A stretch of 52,626 bases of DNA, from contig JANPJV010000061.1 in NCBI GenBank assembly GCA_031425695.1, forward strand, positions 1-52,626, written 5' to 3'. Shown here in pieces: positions 26,984 through 34,899 of this stretch (position 1 is the stretch's first letter; each line of letters begins with the position of its first letter). This DNA comes from JANPJV01 sp031425695 (GTDB lineage: Bacteria; Pseudomonadota; Gammaproteobacteria; Xanthomonadales; SZUA-5). Position numbers and translations under genes: made by a program. The notes beneath the pieces were generated by a model that saw only the letters and a program-made list of their open reading frames with translations, made no database searches and had not been told where the DNA came from.

Positions 26984-27050
26984 TCCTCAGAAGGGCCTTA
27001 GCTCATCGTGGGGGATCGATTCTCGCCGTAAACGGGTTTGCAAGCACGCG

Positions 27051-27464
27051 CTACATGGCGAATGGATTGACGATGCGGACACCCGAGATCACTTGCCCAT
27101 GCTGGAGATCTTCAGTGAGCAGCAGTTCGCAGGCGGCCGAGCGCGCCGATTCGACAATCAGCGCGTCCCATAGCGAGATGCTGAACAGTCGCGTGAGATC
27201 GATCGCCGCCAAAACCAGGCCAACACTCGGGATCACCGTGTGAAAACGCGCATGTTGTTCGACACGACGGCGCGCCAGTGCCGGATCGAGCCGAATCTTC
27301 GTGGTTGCGTTGCGGAAATACTCCTGTCAGACCTGGATCGACAGGACTCCTTCGCCCACTGCGACACAAGCGCGCCCATGCTCCAGAGCAATAGCATGTT
27401 TGCGTGGATCGGCGCGGCCATCGCAATAGAGCAGCAAGTTGGTGTCTACGAAGCTACGCGCCAC
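27051..27464 (-). pseudogene. PIN-domain toxin (VapC type) with an in-frame stop
   Basis: The frame reads from GTG at 27464 as VARSFVDTNLLLYCDGRAD and continues to 27051, about 137 residues. It is interrupted by one TGA at 27327-27329, after VLSIQV and before QEYFRNATTK. The PIN acids are present in DTNLLLY, LWDALIVESA and LLTEDLQHG, so the reading frame is otherwise intact. The length matches VapC ribonucleases. The GTG overlaps the antitoxin stop, the usual toxin-antitoxin layout. It is probably inactive, unless the stop is a sequencing error. What replaced codon 46 (Trp or Leu) cannot be told. Confidence 0.75.
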
Positions 27465-27744
27465 CGTAACGATCCACTCGGTCGGCGTACGTAGATTCGC
27501 GGTTGAACACAGCGCCGCGCGAATCGCCCTGACCGCTCATCGCGAGAAATTCTTCGACCTCGCCTTCAATGGATCGCTGCCCGGCCAGTTGCTCCAGGTA
27601 TTCCCGCACGACCTGGCTCAAGCTCTTGCCCATGGCCTGAGCGGCTGCCCGCGCCTGTTCCGCAACGTAAGATTCGTTAGCTTTCCACGGGTTACGTGCG
27701 CACACGTTAGGTGAGCGCACTCGTGCAGTCAATGACGCGCTCAT
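27454..27744 (-). CDS. Antitoxin of a VapBC-like pair (CopG/ribbon-helix-helix-like)
   Basis: The open frame gives up to 96 residues. The core is VAEQARAAAQAMGKSLSQVV then REYLEQLAGQRS, which resembles ribbon-helix-helix antitoxins paired with PIN toxins. An acidic tail, IEGEVEEFLAMSGQGDSRG, would cover the toxin. The start is uncertain: ATG at 27744, or GTG at 27720 or 27705. The usual MKANVY-type start reads WKANESYV here, so the original start codon may have been lost. The stop overlaps the toxin start by 11 bp. Confidence 0.6.
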   Translation of the reverse strand: MSASLTARVRSPNVCARNPWKANESYVAEQARAAAQAMGKSLSQVVREYLEQLAGQRSIEGEVEEFLAMSGQGDSRGAVFNRESTYADRVDRYGGA

Positions 27745-27757
27745 TGAACGCCAGCCG

Positions 27758-27950
27758 TCAGGCCTCGCCCAGCGCCACGCAATGTTTGTGCAGTCGATCG
27801 AAGAGCTGTCTCGAATCCGTGGCCGAGCGCAGATTCGCTAACACCGGATCGCTCCTGCGCTCGACGGTCTGCGTCGAGCAGTGTCAGGTGGGCATCGTTG
27901 AAGCGCGCACTACGGTAGCGTTGTCGGTCCTGGTAGATCCGGCCGCATGT
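27758..27950 (-). pseudogene. Possible gene remnant downstream of the response regulator
   Basis: Two minus-strand frames in this stretch look coding but do not connect. One reads YRSARFNDAHLTLLDADRRA. The other reads DPVLANLRSATDSRQLFD and ends LHKHCVALGEA at a TGA (27758-27760). A single frameshift near 27850 would join them. The family is not recognised. It may equally be chance, since the stretch is short. Confidence 0.25.
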
Positions 27951-28578
27951 TCGCGGCGTAGCGGATCAGCTCCAGGCCGGACCGCAAGCCGAGCTTGCTC
28001 TTGATTGCCGCACGATGGCTTTCAATCGTCTTAACACTGCGCCGCAAGGTGGCGGCAATCTCGCCGGTGGACAATCCATCCCCGATCAGCTGAAGCACCT
28101 GGATCTCGCGGTCGGAGAGAGATTCCTTGCTGTCACCGACGCGCTTGCGGCCGACCATCCGGCTCAGCATCTGCGTCTGCATGTTCGCACTGAGCACGAT
28201 CTCTCCGCGCAAAACACGATGCACCGCCTCGACCACATTCTCAGCAGCCGACTGCTTCATCAGATAGGCCTGGGCCCCCGCCTGTAGGGCGCGTTCGGCG
28301 TACGCCGACTCGTCGTACATTGAAAGCACGACGACTGGCGACGCGAAACCATCGGCACGCAAGCTGCGCAGGAGATCAAGACCCGATTCCTTGCCCAATG
28401 CGAGATCGAGGACCATGACGTCGGGCATGTAGCCACTGCTGAAGCAAGCTTTGACCTCAGCCGTAGTGCCGGCCTGGCGCACGCAGGTGAACTGAGTGTC
28501 GAGCGAGAACAGCTGGGCCAAGCCCTGACGAATGATCGGGTGATCGTCTACCAACAAGACGCGGATGGCTTGTGTCAT
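27910..28578 (-). CDS. NarL/FixJ family response regulator
   Basis: A 222-residue two-component regulator. The receiver has VDDHPIIRQG and phospho-acceptor Asp58 in VMVLDLALG, with Lys in YLMKQSAAENV. The LuxR helix-turn-helix follows: LSDREIQVLQLIGDGLSTG and VKTIESHRAAIKSKLG. The start overlaps the stop of the histidine kinase frame by 4 bp (ATGA), so the pair was one operon. Target genes are unknown. The kinase is frameshifted, so this regulator may now lack its own sensor. Confidence 0.9.
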   Translation of the reverse strand: MTQAIRVLLVDDHPIIRQGLAQLFSLDTQFTCVRQAGTTAEVKACFSSGYMPDVMVLDLALGKESGLDLLRSLRADGFASPVVVLSMYDESAYAERALQAGAQAYLMKQSAAENVVEAVHRVLRGEIVLSANMQTQMLSRMVGRKRVGDSKESLSDREIQVLQLIGDGLSTGEIAATLRRSVKTIESHRAAIKSKLGLRSGLELIRYAANMRPDLPGPTTLP

Positions 28579-30837
28579 GGATCACCGTGTCGGGAAGCAA
28601 AATGGTTTTCGGGAGCTAGCGGGAAGCGAACTGCGATCAGGGTGCCGGCGCCGCCGCTGCGGATGCGCAGGCGGCCACCGAGCCCGTGCACGCGGATACG
28701 GATATTGCGCAGGCCCATGCCATCGGAGTCGTTGGCGACATCAAATCCGCCGCCGTTGTCGCGAATGCTCAGCAAACCGGTCGAGCGCATTCGCAGCTTG
28801 ATTGTGATGACCTCTGGACTGCCGTGGCGAAGTGAATTGTTGAGCGCCTCCTGGGCGATCCGGAACAGATTCAGGGACAATTTGGGAGTCAGCCGGACAA
28901 TGTCGGATTCCGTAGCGTCGATGAAAACCTGGCAGCTCACGCCGTGCAGGCGCTCCAGGCGCGCGCACATCGAGCGTAAGGATTTCTCCAGATCACCACT
29001 CTCCAGCCCGCCGGGGCTTAGATCACGCGCGATCGCGCGCAGGCTGTCCAATGTCTCGGCCAGCAACTGCGCGATCCATTCGGCGTCGCTCGCTTCTTCG
29101 CGACCTGCGTTTTGAAGCTTTTTCTGCAAGGCTCGACCGAGGAAGGCGATCCCAGCCAACTGCTGGCCGACATCGTCATGCAGATCCTGACCGATACGCG
29201 CCTGTTCACGCTCGGAAATGTCGAGGAAGGCCAGCTCCAACTGCTGGCGCTGCAGGAACTCAGAGCGCAATTGGTCCTGCGATTCGCGAATCATCTGGCG
29301 TAACCAGTTCAGCCGATTTTCGGCGGCGACTTCGGCCTCGCGGTCGCGACCGACCAGCAGAAAAGTGCGGTCTTCCCCGCTGCTGGTCTGAGTCACCACC
29401 ATGTAGACCGGCCAGCTACTGCCATCACGTGCGATCAGCGAGTGCACTGCGCGATCAGCGACCTCCGACAACGGCTGCGTGCGCGGCAGTACACGTAGAA
29501 CCTGTTCATCGCCGAGTAGCAGCCCGAGGGGCTGCCCAAGCAGTTCGCCGGTGGCATAGCCGGCGCGCTGCAGCAAGCCTTCTGACGCATGGACGATACA
29601 TTGGGCGGTATCGAAGGTAATCGAGTAGGCCGCGACCTCGTCGAGTATCCGGTGCAGTCGCATGCGCGCCAGCGCTTCGCTTTCGCCCAGCTCCGCGGCG
29701 GCGAGAGCCCGTTCTGCCCGCACGAGTTTGCGGGCCGTGATGTCTGTATGGGTGCCGACAACGCGGATCGAAAATGCCTTCCGGGCCGCGCTCGACCACG
29801 CTGCCGACGACGTGGATCCAGATCCAGTGGCCCTGGCGATGTTGGGCGCGGACCTCGACGTCGATCTGATTTTCCAGCGGGCTCCGCAGAGCCTCCATGT
29901 TTTGCGACAACTTGGACATGTCTTCGGTATGCACCAGGGCATGCCACGAATCGATGCTCGGCGTCAGCGCGTGTGGCTCCAGACCCAGCATGGTCAGCCA
30001 GCGTTCGTTGACGCGCAAAGTGCCGCCCGGGACGTTCCAGTCCCATACGCCGAGATCCCCTCCGCGTGCCCCGAGCCGCAACGGCGCCTCACTCTCACGC
30101 AAGGCGTGATCGGCTTGCTTGCGCGCGGTCACATCGCGCGTGATGCCGATAAAGTGGGTCGCGACGCCGGCGTCGTCGAACACTGGCGAAATGGTCAGCT
30201 CGTTCCAGAACGGTCGACCGTCCTTGCGGTAATTGACGATCTCGCCCGAGAACTCCATGAACATCTGCACCCGCTCGCGGATGCGCACTACGGTCTGGGG
30301 GTCGGTCAGCAAGCCCTGCATGAATCTGCAAGTGCGGCCGACCACTTCTGATCCCGAGTAACCGGTGATCTTGCTGAAAGCGGAATTCACCGACAGGATG
30401 CGGCGATCCGGCGCGGCAATGATCACCCCCTGTGAAATCGACTCTAAGGCCACATCGGAAATGCGCAGAGCCGATTCAGCCGCTTGGCGCGCTGCGCCGT
30501 CGACTTTGGCAGCCGTGATATCGCGCGTGACCGTCAGAATCATGGTGACTTCGCCGTCGCCGTCGCTCAGCGGCGTGACATGCGTCTCCAGCCAGCGGTG
30601 ACCGCCGCGCAGTCCGCGGATTTCGAATTCGAGCACGCCGGAAGCGCCGGCCTTGGCCCGCAGCAGCAACTCGGAAAATCCACTTTGATAGGCGGGCAGG
30701 ACGAAATTGGACAGCCCGTGCGTACGCACCTCGAGGATGGACTCGGCTTCGAGAAAGCTGAGGCCAGCCGGGTTTATGTCCAGCAGGGAGCCGTCCTTCC
30801 CCAGCACCTTGATGCATTCAGGATTGCGCTCAAACAA
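28575..30837 (-). pseudogene. Multi-PAS sensor histidine kinase, frameshifted
   Basis: Two overlapping frames form one protein of about 750 residues. The 5' frame (30837 down to about 29780) has a PAS domain (LFERNPECIKVLGKDGSLLD), a LOV/PAS-like domain (ITGYSGSEVVGRTCRFMQG, NYRKDGRPFWNEL) and a third PAS ending VVERGPEG. The 3' frame resumes as FSIRVVGTHTDITARK, then a fourth PAS, HisKA_3 DLHDDVGQQLAGIAF with the phospho-His, and the ATPase domain DNGGGFDVAN and GMGLRNIRIR. One extra base near 29771-29778 (a run of four A) breaks the frame. The 5' start is TTG or further upstream; no ATG is in frame after the TGA before it. It may be a true mutation or a sequencing error. Confidence 0.85.
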
Positions 30838-31266
30838 GGTCCGGAAGCGCTCGCCCTCACTCGCAGAAGCGTCCTTCGAATACTCGTTGTCGTTGGTGCC
30901 GCCGCGGATTCCAGAGGCCTGCAGCAGCGCTCAATGAGGTGTAGGGGAAAGATCCGTCGGCAATTCTATGGGGTCCATGTCCGCTCAGTTGAATTCGCGA
31001 TGTTCATTGATCACGGCAGGCTCCATTCCGAAGAACGCTGGCATGCCGCGCTCGGAGAGCGCGCGGCCAGTTACTGCCGCATCGGCGACCGGAGCATGCA
31101 CTGATCGTTGTTAGCGCTCCAAGCGGCCAAGGATGGACATACAGCGCTAAATGCCCCGTGGAAGCAAAAATCAGGGAAAACCTGAGCAGGGGGTCAGGGC
31201 GAGCACCCGGACCTCGAGCGAATCCCTGATCCAAGGATAGGCAAATCACTTGCGATCGTTCCCGGC
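30838..31266. other. Divergent intergenic region, kinase to GTPase module
   Basis: This is 429 bp between the minus-strand kinase and the plus-strand module. About 60 bp next to the kinase are in frame with it (GERFRTLFERNP reads through), so the kinase may begin slightly upstream with a non-ATG codon. The rest holds no gene or repeat I recognise. Promoters for both directions should lie here. Confidence 0.4.
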
Positions 31267-32343
31267 ATGGCCCGATCGCGCCGAGCTTTGCGCCTGCGCA
31301 TCCTTCATCCACTCGAACTCGCCGCCCACGTCCCCATGCTCGCCTCCTTACAGCGCACCATGACCCGATCCAGCAGCCTACGCGACACTCGGACCTACGC
31401 AATCGAAGGGCTTTCTCACGACGCCTCGGGGGCGCTGCGCAGCATCATGCAAGTGCTGAGTGGTCGTACCCAATGTCCCTGGCAGCTGGTCCCGCTCGCC
31501 AGTGCGGAAGTCCTGATCCTCGGTCCAAATTTCGATGCAGCGAAGGAAGCCGCGCTGATCGGTTCGGCGCGGTACATCGTCCGCGTCACTTTGAGTGACG
31601 AATCGCATTTCGGCGAAATCACCCGGCTGGAATATCCATTCCGCGTGTTCCAGGTGCTGAGCACCTTCGAAGAAGTCGCATCGAAGCTCGGCGTGCGCAA
31701 ACCATCAACGACGGAAGCGCCGTCGCGCAACCACAGTTGGGCGCTGTTCGACTCACTGCGCGATCTGGCCAGCCACACCAGCCACCGCCAATGGCAGCAG
31801 ACTCAGTATGGCGACGGGCGGGTGCTATTTGTACGCGATGACCTGCGCGAGTTCGCGGCTGATCCGAGTGTCCATGACGATCTGCTTGCCGGTAACTTGC
31901 CGCAGCTGCCGCTGACGCCATCAGCGGATCCGCCGGCCCAACTGCAGCGCGGCCGCGGCTCACTATTGCTGTGGCACGTTGGCCTCAATGCCGGACGCGG
32001 CAACCTGAGTCGCACGCTCGATCCGTCCGCCGGCTACCGATTGCTTGCCTGGCCGGACTTCGGCGTGACGCCGCCGCACAAGGCGCACCTGCGCTTGAGC
32101 GCATTGCTGGCCGGCGGCCTGCACCGCCGCGATGAGCTGGTCGAAACGCTCGCGGGCTCTGCCGACGTGGTGACCGTCAATCGCTTCATCAACGCCTGCG
32201 CTGCGAGCGGGCTGATGCATGCAGAACGTTTAGATAGCGAGCTGCCGCCCGCGCCGAAACCCAAGGCATCGTCCGGCTCATTTGTCGGCAGCCTGATCTC
32301 GAGCATTCGCAGCAAGCTTCGATTGGGGGGCGGCAATGTTTGA
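31267..32343 (+). CDS. Uncharacterised protein of GTPase-Roadblock module
   Basis: A 358-residue protein with no family I can name. The N-terminal third (TYAIEGLSHDASGALRSIM, QLVPLASAEVLILG, EITRLEYPFRVFQVL) looks like a small alpha/beta domain. A variable middle follows. A C-terminal segment, YRLLAWPDFGVTPPHKAHL, RLSALLAGGLHRRDELVETL and NRFINACAASGLM, looks like a winged-helix fold. It ends in a Ser/Lys tail. There are no membrane helices. ATG codons at 31267, 31336 and 31360 are all possible starts; none has a clear ribosome site. Its stop overlaps the GTPase start by 8 bp, so it belongs to that operon. Confidence 0.7.
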   Translation: MARSRRALRLRILHPLELAAHVPMLASLQRTMTRSSSLRDTRTYAIEGLSHDASGALRSIMQVLSGRTQCPWQLVPLASAEVLILGPNFDAAKEAALIGSARYIVRVTLSDESHFGEITRLEYPFRVFQVLSTFEEVASKLGVRKPSTTEAPSRNHSWALFDSLRDLASHTSHRQWQQTQYGDGRVLFVRDDLREFAADPSVHDDLLAGNLPQLPLTPSADPPAQLQRGRGSLLLWHVGLNAGRGNLSRTLDPSAGYRLLAWPDFGVTPPHKAHLRLSALLAGGLHRRDELVETLAGSADVVTVNRFINACAASGLMHAERLDSELPPAPKPKASSGSFVGSLISSIRSKLRLGGGNV

Positions 32344-32893
32344 GGGTCAGGAAATTAAAATCGTCTTCACCGGGCCCATGGGCGCGGGCAAGACCACCGC
32401 CATCGCGGCGATCAGCGATTCGGCGCCGGTGTCGACCGATGTCGACAACGCCGACCGCGCTTCGTGCGACAAAGATATGACCACGGTGGCACTCGATTTC
32501 GGCCAATTGAAGCTTGAGACCGGTCAGGTAGTGCGCCTGTACGGCACCCCCGGTCAGAAGCGCTTCGAGTTTATGTGGCGGATCCTGGGCCAGGGCGCGC
32601 TCGGCGTGATTCTGCTGCTGGATGCGTCACACATCAGTGCCCTGGCCGAGCTCGATGCCTATCTCGATGCGTTCGACGATTTGGCGCGGCGGCGGCTGCT
32701 GGTGGTGGGGATCGGCCGCACCAACGAACCCGGGGCTACGTCGGTCCCCGATGTGCTGCAACGTCTGCGCCTGCGCAATCTCATCATTCCCGTCTTCAGC
32801 GTCGACGTGCGTCGCCGCGAGGACGTCCACCTGTTGATCGACGCTTTGCTGAGCCTGATCGAAGCCGCGTCCGATGCCGAGGGTAGTTCATGA
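32336..32893 (+). CDS. Small Ras/MglA-like GTPase
   Basis: A 185-residue P-loop GTPase of the bacterial Ras-like group (COG2229/MglA neighbourhood). The G1 loop GPMGAGKTT is at residues 13-21. The G3 region reads LYGTPGQKRFEFMW, with Gly in place of the usual Asp of DxxG, as is common in MglA-type proteins (TxPGQ). A normal NKxD G4 motif is not seen; GIGRTNEP lies in its place, so base specificity is uncertain. In this family a Roadblock partner usually acts as activating protein, and one follows directly, with a 4-bp overlap (ATGA). Confidence 0.88.
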   Translation: MFEGQEIKIVFTGPMGAGKTTAIAAISDSAPVSTDVDNADRASCDKDMTTVALDFGQLKLETGQVVRLYGTPGQKRFEFMWRILGQGALGVILLLDASHISALAELDAYLDAFDDLARRRLLVVGIGRTNEPGATSVPDVLQRLRLRNLIIPVFSVDVRRREDVHLLIDALLSLIEAASDAEGSS

Positions 32894-33300
32894 AACCCAC
32901 CCCACGTTTGAGCCGTACCGCTGTTGAAGCGATTCGTCGTCAATTGCAGCAGTTTGGGGAAACCAGTCCCGGCATCCAGATCGCGGTGCTGAGCAGCGCC
33001 GATGGCTTCGAGGTCGCAGCCTTTCACACGCCCGGAGCCGACGCCGCAGCCGCGCGCGTCGCGGCGATGAGCAGTTCAATCACCGCGCTGGGCGATGCCA
33101 TCACGCGCGAAACCGGTTTGAACAGCTCACGCAATCTCATCATCGAATCCGATAACGGGGCCATCGTGCTGCTCGCGCTGAAAGAGGCGAAGCCGGCGCT
33201 GGCACTGGCGGTAGTTGCCAACAAGCAAGCGATTCTCGGTCATTTGCTCTGGTCAGCGCGCAATACCGCGGTCGCCATCGAGCGTATCGCCACCCTTTGA
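32890..33300 (+). CDS. Roadblock/LC7 domain protein (MglB-like)
   Basis: A 136-residue single Roadblock/LC7 fold. It has SPGIQIAVLSSADGFEVAAF, AARVAAMSSSITALGDAIT, RNLIIESDNGAIVLLAL and ALALAVVANKQAILG in the family order. Such proteins dimerise and regulate MglA/Ras-like GTPases. It is translationally coupled to the GTPase gene. The direct substrate or cell process cannot be read from the sequence. Confidence 0.88.
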   Translation: MKPTPRLSRTAVEAIRRQLQQFGETSPGIQIAVLSSADGFEVAAFHTPGADAAAARVAAMSSSITALGDAITRETGLNSSRNLIIESDNGAIVLLALKEAKPALALAVVANKQAILGHLLWSARNTAVAIERIATL

Positions 33301-33382
33301 TTTCAAATCAAGGCGCCCGCGCTGGCACCGCGCGGGAGCACGCCATTCCCTTGGTGCGTAGAACGGATTGGAGTAGAACAAC

Positions 33383-33739
33383 ATGGCAAACGTGAACGAA
33401 ACTTTGAAAAAGCTGCTGGAGCAGGATGGTGCGATAGCCTGCGCCTTGGTCGACGCAACCAGCGGAATGATGCTTGGTTCGGCTGGATCCGGCGTCGATC
33501 TGGAAGTGGCCGCAGCCGGCAACACCGAGGTCGTACGCGCGAAAATGAAAGTCATGAAAGCACTGGGTCTGAATGATCGAATCGAGGACATCCTGATCAC
33601 CCTTGGCAAGCAGTACCACATCATTCGGCCGGTGGCGGCGAAGCCCGGCTTGTTCATCTACTACGTGCTTGACAAGTCGAAATCGAACCTGGCGATGGCG
33701 CGCCGCGCCTGCTCCGACATTGAAGCCGAAGTCATTTGA
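33383..33739 (+). CDS. Second Roadblock-like protein of the module
   Basis: A 118-residue protein. It shares the Roadblock outline: IACALVDATSGMMLGSAGSG, VVRAKMKVMKALGLND, IEDILITLGKQYHIIRPV and GLFIYYVLDKSKSNLAMA. It has less similarity to MglB than the preceding gene. GGAG precedes the ATG by about 11 bp. The 82-bp gap from the first Roadblock gene shows no terminator. It likely works with the other three proteins, perhaps as the signal-receiving partner. Confidence 0.8.
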   Translation: MANVNETLKKLLEQDGAIACALVDATSGMMLGSAGSGVDLEVAAAGNTEVVRAKMKVMKALGLNDRIEDILITLGKQYHIIRPVAAKPGLFIYYVLDKSKSNLAMARRACSDIEAEVI

Positions 33740-33803
33740 CCGCGCCGCAAGACCGCCATCGATCCTGCGCGGAAACGCGCACGATCCTGGCGAGTGCAAG
33801 CTG

Positions 33804-33836
33804 GCGGAATCCCCTGGTCTTCCAGGGGCGTTCCGC
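33804..33836. terminator. Bidirectional hairpin between module and ptsN
   Basis: GCGGAA then CCCCTGG (33804-33817) pairs with CCAGGGG then TTCCGC (33822-33836), loop TCTT, with a small internal bulge. It lies between convergent genes, where a shared terminator is expected. No T-run is present. Confidence 0.55.
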
Positions 33837-33862
33837 TCCCTGACCAATGCCCGAATCGCGTC

Positions 33863-34336
33863 TCAACTGTTCAACGATCTGGCTAACGACTGCCCGCGCA
33901 GGTACTGATTGAGCTGCTGCGAGTCACTCGCGCCCCGCAGCTCGGTCAAGACCAGGGGATCGCTCAGCAGCTCGGCAATGTGGGCGAGCAGTCGAAGGTG
34001 CTGGTCGGTAAAATGCTCAGGCACGATGAAGGCCAGAACCAGGTCGACTTGCTGGCCATCGGCTGCCCCAAAATCGATCGGCGGATCTAGCTGCAGGAAT
34101 GCCGCGATCGGCGCGAAGACGCCCGGGATGCGCCCGTGCGGCAAAGCGACGCCGTTGCCGAGTCCGGTCGATCCGACCTGCTCGCGCGCGATCAGCGCAG
34201 TTTCAATGTCCGCCTTGGACGGAGTCCCTTCACCCTGCGCGAGCAGCCCTGCGCATTGTGCGAGAAGGCGCAGCTTGTCAGTAGTCTTGAGAGCGGCGAC
34301 GACCCGGCCGGCGCTCAGCATTTCTTTGAGATCCAA
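33863..34336 (-). CDS. ptsN: PTS IIA-like nitrogen-regulatory protein PtsN (EIIA-Ntr)
   Basis: A 157-residue EIIA of the fructose/mannitol class, the output of the nitrogen PTS; it controls potassium transport and sigma-54-linked functions in other proteobacteria. The phospho-His is in GVALPHGRIPG (residue 67). The C-terminal part has EHFTDQHLRLLAHIAELLSD. I choose the TTG start at 34336 because MDLKEMLSAGRV aligns with the family start; an ATG five codons later is the alternative. It ends the rpoN-hpf-ptsN cluster. hprK, its usual next neighbour, is about 6.9 kb further on. Confidence 0.93.
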   Translation of the reverse strand: MDLKEMLSAGRVVAALKTTDKLRLLAQCAGLLAQGEGTPSKADIETALIAREQVGSTGLGNGVALPHGRIPGVFAPIAAFLQLDPPIDFGAADGQQVDLVLAFIVPEHFTDQHLRLLAHIAELLSDPLVLTELRGASDSQQLNQYLRGQSLARSLNS

Positions 34337-34437
34337 CGGTGCGCTGCGCAGATGTTGACGAAGCCTGATACTGCCATCAGCGCAGCGCTTGACGATTGCG
34401 GCACATCCATGTGCCGAGCCGCGGTCCCCCTCAAATT

Positions 34438-34761
34438 TCAGAGGTTGAAGCCGTCGACAATGATCGGTGCGCTGCGATGGTCGCTCTTGCGCTCTTTGTA
34501 GCGGACGAGCTGACGGTCGAGCTTATCGACCAGCAGATCCATCGCGGCGTAGCAGTCCTTGGCATCCGCCTTGGCGAAGACCGTCTTCCCACTGAGATTC
34601 ACCGTCGCTTCAGCCGACTGGTGCAGCTTGTCGGTGCTGAAGATCAGGTGCACATCGATCACCTTTTCGAACGGCTCGACCAGGCGCTGGACTTTGCTTT
34701 CGGCATAGTTCTTGAGCGCCTCGGTGAGGTCGAGTTGATGTCCCGAGATGGTGAGATTCAT
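34438..34761 (-). CDS. hpf: Short ribosome hibernation promoting factor HPF
   Basis: A 107-residue HPF/YfiA family protein of the short type, which binds the 30S decoding region and promotes inactive 70S/100S ribosomes in stationary phase. It begins MNLTISGHQLDLTEALKNY and has the conserved KADAKDCYAAMDLLVDKLDR helix. A strong AAGGAG ribosome site fixes the ATG at 34761. It lies between rpoN and ptsN as in most proteobacteria, where it was long annotated as a sigma-54 modulation protein. Confidence 0.95.
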   Translation of the reverse strand: MNLTISGHQLDLTEALKNYAESKVQRLVEPFEKVIDVHLIFSTDKLHQSAEATVNLSGKTVFAKADAKDCYAAMDLLVDKLDRQLVRYKERKSDHRSAPIIVDGFNL

Positions 34762-34899
34762 GAATGGCTCCTTTGCGGATGGTCGACCCTTGCGTGGGCC
34801 GCGGATGCGCATGCCTGGGCTTGGGAAGGTCCGCGGGCTTGAGTCCTTCGGTGCGATCCCTTAGGACGACCGGGGGACGCTTCGGCTCGCATTCCGCCT

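Noticed and set aside
29771..29778. Programmed ribosomal frameshift in the kinase
   Set aside because: The join needs +1 movement; there is no slippery heptamer for -1 and no stop-codon plus Shine-Dalgarno arrangement for +1. A mutation or sequence error is simpler.
27910..33739. Streptomyces-type conservon (kinase, Roadblock, DUF742, GTPase)
   Set aside because: The kinase is in a separate, opposite operon with a regulator, and no DUF742 protein is seen; only the GTPase-Roadblock pairing is shared.
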